39,441 bases of DNA from an uncultured Clostridia bacterium (GTDB lineage: Bacteria > Bacillota > Clostridia > TANB77 > CAG-508). The position numbers and the translations under genes are program-made. Positions 36,250 through 39,441 of this stretch are shown here, in pieces. How positions within the stretch are numbered: the stretch's first letter is position 1; every line of letters begins with the position of its first letter. The notes under the pieces are model-generated. The model was not told the DNA's origin, searched no databases, and worked only from the letters and a program-made list of their open reading frames with translations. The stretch covers positions 1-39,441 of the forward strand of contig CANQRY010000010.1 in NCBI GenBank assembly GCA_947626335.1, written 5' to 3'.

Positions 36250-36558
36250 CTAAACTCTTTTGTTCATTTTCCATATTAAATAAGCAAGTAACATTACTTG
36301 ATTATTTTTTCCTATATTTATAGAGGGAAAATCTGCTCTTTTAAATGTTTTGTATGCTACAGTTTCGCAAATATTTAAATCATGCATAACATCTTTTACA
36401 GTAAGCATTATAAACGGATTTTTTACTCTCCTTATTGTGTCTATTGCCATCCTTTGTTCTGGTGTTAATATTTCTTTTGTTTCAATTACTATATTTTTTG
36501 TTTCTACATTTTGTATTTCACTTGATATTTTTTCAGATAAATTGTTTAATTCTTCCAT
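36250..36558 (-). CDS. Excisionase-like helix-turn-helix protein
   Basis: A 102-residue protein whose second half (PFIMLTVKDVMHDLNICETVAYKTFKR then FPSINIGKNNQVML) resembles the winged HTH of MerR/AlpA-type excisionases of integrative elements. The N-terminal half is acidic and helical. It lies directly upstream of int on the same strand, the usual place of xis. Function is inferred from fold resemblance and position. Confidence 0.7.
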   Translation of the reverse strand: MEELNNLSEKISSEIQNVETKNIVIETKEILTPEQRMAIDTIRRVKNPFIMLTVKDVMHDLNICETVAYKTFKRADFPSINIGKNNQVMLLAYLIWKMNKRV

Positions 36559-36579
36559 AGTTTTTTCAACCTTTCTTAT

Positions 36580-37105
36580 TTAATTTTCAATATTTTTAAT
36601 AAAGTTTAAAATAGCATTTTGTATTGCTAAAATCATTTGCAATGCTTCAGTATTGTTTATATTTTGTCTTAAATTATTTGTAGTGGAAATTGTTTCATTA
36701 TCTCCAATAGTTTTTTCTGCAATGAATTGTTTTCTTATTTTGTTAGTTTTACATTTCCTAATAGTATTAAGGTTATCATAATTAAAACTTGACCTTTTTA
36801 AAAATTCTATACATTTCATAGCTTGTTTTTTAGTTAATGATTTAAAAGTATCATTATCTTGACAAGAAATAATTATATTTCCCCTTATACTTTCTCCAAT
36901 ACTTAAAAATTTGCTATTTATATAAATGTTAGGTTTTAAATTTTTCCTATCTGCTTTACATATAATTGCTATATCTTCATAAGGAATTACAGTAATTTTT
37001 CCGTTTTAGTATTTTTTCAAATTCGCATATATCATTTTTTATCTTTTGAATTTTAGGTTCTTTTCCTACTTCTTGGTAAATAGCTATAATTTCATTATTA
37101 TTCAT
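36580..37105 (-). CDS. DUF3846-like protein of the mobile element, read through a CGG +1 site
   Basis: In triplet reading this gene breaks at codon 35; skipping the C of CGGA (37003) gives a continuous 174-residue protein. The region around the join, EFEKILKGKITVIPYEDIAIICKADRK, resembles DUF3846 proteins, common on mobile elements of Gram-positive bacteria and of unknown function. The C-terminal third is Asn/Gln-rich. ATG at 37105 sits in AAAGGTGG...ATG context and overlaps the upstream gene by 8 bases, which independently supports this start and frame. The shift therefore also occurs in acquired DNA. Confidence 0.82.
37000..37003 (-). other. CGGA +1 recoding site 9 (mobile-element gene)
   Basis: In-frame CGG after AAA at codon 35. 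The +1 reading continues for 141 codons; triplet reading stops seven codons after the CGG. Confidence 0.82.
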
Positions 37106-37280
37106 TTAAGCCACCACCTTTATTACTTAGGTGTTCTAAATATGCTTGATATGCAGATTCATCTAGTTTTTTTAAATTTCTTTTATCATTTAAGTTAATT
37201 ACATTTTTTATACTTAAATGATTTAGTCTAGCAAATTCTTTAAAATTGCTACTTTTTGATTTTTTAAATTTTCTTTTCAT
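37098..37280 (-). CDS. Small basic protein of the mobile element
   Basis: A 60-residue Lys-rich protein (MKRKFKKSKSSNFKEF...) with a helical middle (LKKLDESAYQAYLEHLSNKGGG). Not recognised. It is the first gene of the minus-strand operon, with AAGGAG upstream, and its last codons contain the ribosome binding site of the next gene. A DNA-binding or regulatory role is possible given its charge, but not shown. Confidence 0.6.
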   Translation of the reverse strand: MKRKFKKSKSSNFKEFARLNHLSIKNVINLNDKRNLKKLDESAYQAYLEHLSNKGGGLNE

Positions 37281-37377
37281 ATTTCTTTATCTCCTTAAAA
37301 AATATTTAGATTACCGGTACTCTATTTGTATTATACTTTCTTTATGTTAACTAATCAAAAATAGTAAAATTGCATGA

Positions 37378-37497
37378 TATGCAACAAAAATTACACCTCA
37401 TGCAACTTTTGGACTAAAAATGATTATTTTTTTAGGGAAATATTTGAAAAAATGATATAAAACATAAAAATTCATAAAATGTTGCATTTTATGCAAC
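37378..37497. repeat. ATGCAAC motif cluster upstream of the mobile-element operon
   Basis: ATGCAAC occurs at 37378, 37399 and 37491 and its complement at 37481; the last two form a hairpin (AAAATGTTGCA...TGCAACATTTT). Lying between the operon start and the 14-residue peptide gene, they could be regulator-binding sites or iterons. Confidence 0.4.
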
Positions 37498-37509
37498 ATT
37501 TTGGAAACA

Positions 37510-37541
37510 AAAAAGAGAAGATTATTAAAATCCTCTCTTTT
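37510..37541 (-). terminator. Terminator of the small peptide gene
   Basis: On the minus strand AAAAGAGAGGATT pairs with AATCTTCTCTTTT and a T run follows, directly after the peptide stop. Confidence 0.75.
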
Positions 37542-37547
37542 AGCCTT

Positions 37548-37593
37548 TTAACAGCCTCCGCCACCTCCGTGGATAAGCTACTTGTTTTCTCAT
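37548..37593 (-). CDS. Tiny peptide gene with an in-frame CGG; +1 reading ends in GGGGGC
   Basis: A well-placed ribosome binding site (AAAGGAAG) precedes ATG at 37593 and a terminator follows. If CGGA at 37569 is read as one Gly, as at the nine other sites, the product is MRKQVAYPGGGGGC (14 residues). Read in triplets it would be MRKQVAYPRRWRRLLKG, ending at 37540, using two CGG and two AGG Arg codons, very unlike the rest of the window. The peptide has no recognised family. A Gly-rich stretch ending in Cys is reminiscent of modified or signalling peptides, but no maturation enzyme is adjacent. Confidence 0.5.
37566..37569 (-). other. CGGA +1 recoding site 10 (tiny peptide gene)
   Basis: In-frame CGG at codon 9 after CCA. 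Only this short gene supports it, so it is weaker evidence than sites 1-9. Confidence 0.5.
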
Positions 37594-37680
37594 AGCACAT
37601 CTTCCTTTCTTTTTAGTCTCTATTTTTATTAGTACATAAAATACAAGAAAGTCCAATGTTGGAGGCTTTTGTATATATAT

Positions 37681-37708
37681 AATTCGAGCCTAACCATAAG
37701 CTCGAATT
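37681..37708. repeat. Perfect hairpin AATTCGAGC...GCTCGAATT
   Basis: A 9-bp inverted repeat with a 10-base centre upstream (minus sense) of the tiny peptide gene. The stretch 37709-37870 is AT-rich with small imperfect inverted repeats and no gene. Confidence 0.45.
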
Positions 37709-37874
37709 ACATTTTATGTAATAATCAAGCTTATTAAGCTAGGGTAAATTATATATAAATATATAAGGCTTTACCAAAAATAGGTATTAGATATATTATA
37801 CCAATTTTTCAAGTAAAAATCAAATTTTATAAGGTCTGTAAATATAAACACACAATAAAAAATAATTGAAATTA

Positions 37875-37903
37875 TTGTAAAATATTAGTAATTAAAGTAT
37901 AAT
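37875..37903 (+). promoter_or_regulatory. Promoter of the candidate type I toxin mRNA
   Basis: TTGTAA (37875-37880), 17-base spacer, consensus TATAAT (37898-37903). The ~45-base leader that follows can fold (TCCTTT...AAAGGA), as in type I toxin mRNAs. Confidence 0.65.
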
Positions 37904-37953
37904 AAAAGCATCCTTTTCATAAAGGAAATCTTTAATGAAAGGGGTGATGCTAT

Positions 37954-38061
37954 ATGACTAATGCAGAACTAATCTTGAAGTTAGTTGAAATGCTTGTCGA
38001 ATCTGAAAAGAAACAACAAACAATGAGAGCTAATGAAAAGAACGGTCAGAGCAAAGATTAG
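37954..38061 (+). CDS. 35-residue protein, candidate type I toxin
   Basis: A small ORF with strong RBS (AAAGGGGTG) and its own promoter and terminator. The product starts MTNAELILKLVEMLVESEKK: a hydrophobic or amphipathic helix of about 14 residues followed by a polar charged tail, the general form of small membrane-active toxins such as Fst, though no sequence match to Fst is seen. An antisense RNA gene facing it carries a 21-base copy of its start region (19 matches). Toxicity is inferred from architecture, not from a known family. Confidence 0.6.
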   Translation: MTNAELILKLVEMLVESEKKQQTMRANEKNGQSKD

Positions 38062-38075
38062 TACATAGCTAATCA

Positions 38076-38117
38076 TAAAGGAGTAGTAACTTCCATTTAC
38101 TACTCCTTTATTTTTTT
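38076..38117 (+). terminator. Terminator of the small mRNA
   Basis: A perfect 14-bp stem TAAAGGAGTAGTAA with its complement, 7-base loop, then eight T. Confidence 0.9.
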
Positions 38118-38198
38118 GCAAAACAAAAGAGATGCCTTCTTCCATTGCATCTCTTTCTAACTATATGACTTCTGCAGAACTTTAGTCATTTTTAAGCT
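38118..38198 (-). ncRNA. Candidate antisense RNA antitoxin
   Basis: A minus-strand promoter (38233-38205) would start RNA near 38198. It ends at a 10-bp hairpin (AAAGAGATGC/GCATCTCTTT, 38156-38126) followed by a T-rich stretch. The RNA contains the complement of 38161-38181, a direct-repeat copy of 37950-37970 in the facing mRNA with 19 of 21 positions identical, so it can pair across the toxin start codon. This convergent pair with shared repeats matches the plan of par/Fst type I systems. Confidence 0.6.
38161..38181 (+). repeat. Direct repeat of the toxin start region (partner 37950-37970)
   Basis: CTATATGACT and TGCAGAACT are shared; only the two bases between them differ (AA versus TC). 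It lies wholly within the antisense RNA gene. Confidence 0.8.
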
Positions 38199-38204
38199 AC
38201 CTAT

Positions 38205-38233
38205 ATTGTACTACGAAAAAGTAGAATTGTCAA
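38205..38233 (-). promoter_or_regulatory. Promoter of the antisense RNA
   Basis: On the minus strand consensus TTGACA (38233-38228), 17-base spacer, TACAAT (38210-38205). Confidence 0.75.
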
Positions 38234-38334
38234 ATAATAATTCTTAAAATTATATTTTCACTTTCATTTTTTATATGTATTGATTTTAATATTTCTTTGT
38301 GTTATTTTTATATTAAATACAGGAGGTATATATT

Positions 38335-39039
38335 ATGTCTGATTTTGATAGTAAAGATTTTGGAGAAAGACTAAAGACTTATAGACTTAAAAAAGGTTTA
38401 AGTCAAGAAAATATAGCTACTATTATAAATAAAACAAAAGCTACTGTTAGCAGATATGAAAGTGGAGAAGTTTTACCAGATGTTAAAGATATAAGTAAAA
38501 TATGTGAAGCATTAGAAATATATGAAGCAGATTTATATGAAAATAATGTAGTAAGAACAATGCAAGATGATAAGTCTAAAAACCCATTTAATACAAATAA
38601 ATTATATGTTTACTTTAACGCATATAATTTTAGAACCAAAAAATTTGCACCTGATAAATATATATTAGAACTAGAACAAAAACAAAATATTTGTAAGGCA
38701 AAGTTTGTAGATTATCATGACGGAAGAATATATACAGAAGGTTATTTAATAGGAAATGAAGAAATAGCATTTGCAGTAATGGAAAATTATAAGCCAACAA
38801 GTACAAGGGTAGATATTTCTGTCCTTGAAATAAATATTTGTAATGGTACAAATGGTTTAATGCTAGGTGGATACTTTGGAACAAATGCAAAATGTGAACC
38901 AAGTTTAAGAAAGTGTTACTTTTCAAAGAAAGACATTGAATTTACAAAAGAAATGATAGAAGATTTAAAATTAAATGAAAATGAAAAAGATATATTAAAT
39001 AATCAAAATGCTTTATATTTAGATATATTTAATGTATAA
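38335..39039 (+). CDS. XRE-family transcriptional regulator with unknown C-terminal domain
   Basis: A 234-residue protein. Residues 10-65 are a classic lambda-repressor-like HTH (FGERLKTYRLKKGLSQENIA, then KTKATVSRYESGEVLPDVKDI). The remaining ~160 residues form a beta-rich domain (YVYFNAYNFRTKKFAP, ICKAKFVDYHDGRIYTEGYLIG, GTNGLMLGGYFGTNAKCEP) that I do not recognise and that may sense a ligand. It lies opposite a second XRE gene, an arrangement seen in control regions of integrative elements and phages. RBS AGGAGG; promoter-like TTGATT/TATTTT at 38280-38308. Confidence 0.85.
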   Translation: MSDFDSKDFGERLKTYRLKKGLSQENIATIINKTKATVSRYESGEVLPDVKDISKICEALEIYEADLYENNVVRTMQDDKSKNPFNTNKLYVYFNAYNFRTKKFAPDKYILELEQKQNICKAKFVDYHDGRIYTEGYLIGNEEIAFAVMENYKPTSTRVDISVLEINICNGTNGLMLGGYFGTNAKCEPSLRKCYFSKKDIEFTKEMIEDLKLNENEKDILNNQNALYLDIFNV

Positions 39040-39049
39040 AAATATTAAA

Positions 39050-39075
39050 AAAGGGACTTAAAAAAAAGTCCCTTT
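39050..39075. terminator. Bidirectional terminator between the two XRE genes
   Basis: AAAGGGACT and AGTCCCTTT around an A-rich loop, with A-rich left and T-containing right flanks. It overlaps the stop codon of the minus-strand gene. Confidence 0.75.
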
Positions 39076-39334
39076 AATCTATTTTATCAAAAAAATCTTT
39101 TAAAAGTGTATTTGGAGTAACTTTAAAAACTTTTGAAAAACCAACTAATTCATAATCTTTTATTACTCTACTTCCGTTTTCTATTCTTTGAATAGAAGAT
39201 TTTGGAATATCTATTCCTATAAGCATTAGTCTATTTGATAATTGGGATAAAGATAAATTGTTCTTTTCTCTATAATATCTAATTACATTTCCTATAACAT
39301 TTAATTTTCCATTGTATTTACTACTATTTTTCAT
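39074..39334 (-). CDS. Small XRE-family regulator
   Basis: An 86-residue protein almost entirely made of a lambda-repressor-like HTH: NVIRYYREKNNLSLSQLSNRLMLIG, then IPKSSIQRIENGSRVIKDYELVGFSKVF and TPNTLLKDFF. It probably binds operator DNA as a dimer and controls element genes. It is divergent from whatever begins beyond the right edge, where a promoter points outward. Confidence 0.85.
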   Translation of the reverse strand: MKNSSKYNGKLNVIGNVIRYYREKNNLSLSQLSNRLMLIGIDIPKSSIQRIENGSRVIKDYELVGFSKVFKVTPNTLLKDFFDKID

Positions 39335-39369
39335 AAATATACTATCTCCAATTTTCTATAAATTATGGA

Positions 39370-39398
39370 TTGATTTTATATTATATTTATGTTAAAAT
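39370..39398 (+). promoter_or_regulatory. Outward promoter at the right edge
   Basis: TTGATT (39370-39375), 17-base spacer, TAAAAT (39393-39398), then AGGAGA near 39407. The gene it serves starts at or beyond the window end. Confidence 0.55.
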
Positions 39399-39441
39399 AG
39401 TTGCACAGGAGATACGAAATTTTATAAAAAATTTAATAAGG

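Noticed and set aside
8032..37003. Simple reassignment of CGG to another amino acid
   Set aside because: Any triplet meaning for CGG leaves the rest of each protein out of frame with early stops. Only skipping one base restores homology.
8032..37003. Classical slippery-sequence frameshifting with pseudoknot stimulators
   Set aside because: The preceding codons differ at most sites and I saw no consistent downstream stem. The direction is +1, not -1.
37548..37600. Alternative start ATG at 37600 giving a longer Cys-containing ORF
   Set aside because: It runs through the terminator hairpin, and the RBS is better spaced for 37593.
33120..39441. Second copy of the tRNA-Leu 3' end marking the right attachment site
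   Set aside because: I looked for the T-arm and acceptor sequence to the right and found none, so the right boundary is either outside the window or not at this tRNA.

Overview
The window is very AT-rich DNA from a Gram-positive anaerobe, most likely an uncultured member of the Clostridia. The gene content supports this: a four-subunit pyruvate-type ferredoxin oxidoreductase, a 2[4Fe-4S] ferredoxin, a WalRK/PhoPR-like two-component pair, RicT, MinDE, RodA/FtsW, and strong AAGGAGG ribosome binding sites with some TTG and GTG starts. No outer-membrane genes are visible.

The most striking feature is how CGG behaves. Across all the coding sequence I read, I found no in-frame CGG used as arginine, although AGA, CGT, CGC and CGA are. 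In-frame CGG occurs only at points where the protein continues in the +1 frame, as if the four bases CGGA (once CGGT) were read as one glycine or the C were skipped. Nine such sites lie in five recognisable genes: a cyclic beta-glucan synthase-like giant (three sites), holB (one), copA (two), dusB (two, seven bases apart) and a DUF3846-like gene on the mobile element (one). A tenth lies in a 14-codon peptide gene. The bases before CGG vary, and I saw no other kind of frameshift. This looks like systematic recoding of an otherwise unassigned codon, either quadruplet decoding by a tRNA-Gly or +1 slippage at a hungry codon, rather than random decay. Assembly error must still be excluded.

Layout: 1-295, end of a P-type cation ATPase; 517-1476, an M23 envelope peptidase with a probable ATT start; 1655-1755, a possible small RNA; 1850-2498, a type II toxin-antitoxin pair behind a perfect 20-bp palindrome; 2560-3852, HtrA (minus); 4036-12198, the glucan synthase; 12343-13335, an unknown membrane protein; 13557-18559, a run of response regulator, histidine kinase, lepB, holB, ricT and ferredoxin; 18610-19336, a type III ToxIN module; 19405-23977, HD protein, tcdA, ttcA-like and copA; 24063-27185, por operon (minus); 27374-31622, unknown, minD, minE, rodA/ftsW and dusB; 31719-32841, a LolA/GerS-like protein and a lone MazF.

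From tRNA-Leu(UAA) at 33068 to the right edge lies what looks like an integrative mobilizable element. It carries a MobV relaxase with a recognisable oriT, a tyrosine recombinase, an excisionase-like HTH protein, small unknowns, two XRE regulators, a tiny peptide gene, and a convergent small mRNA/antisense RNA pair with the architecture of a type I toxin-antitoxin. Five TGCACACA repeats lie between the tRNA and the relaxase. The right boundary was not found. Together the window holds three full or probable toxin-antitoxin systems (types I, II and III) plus an orphan MazF.
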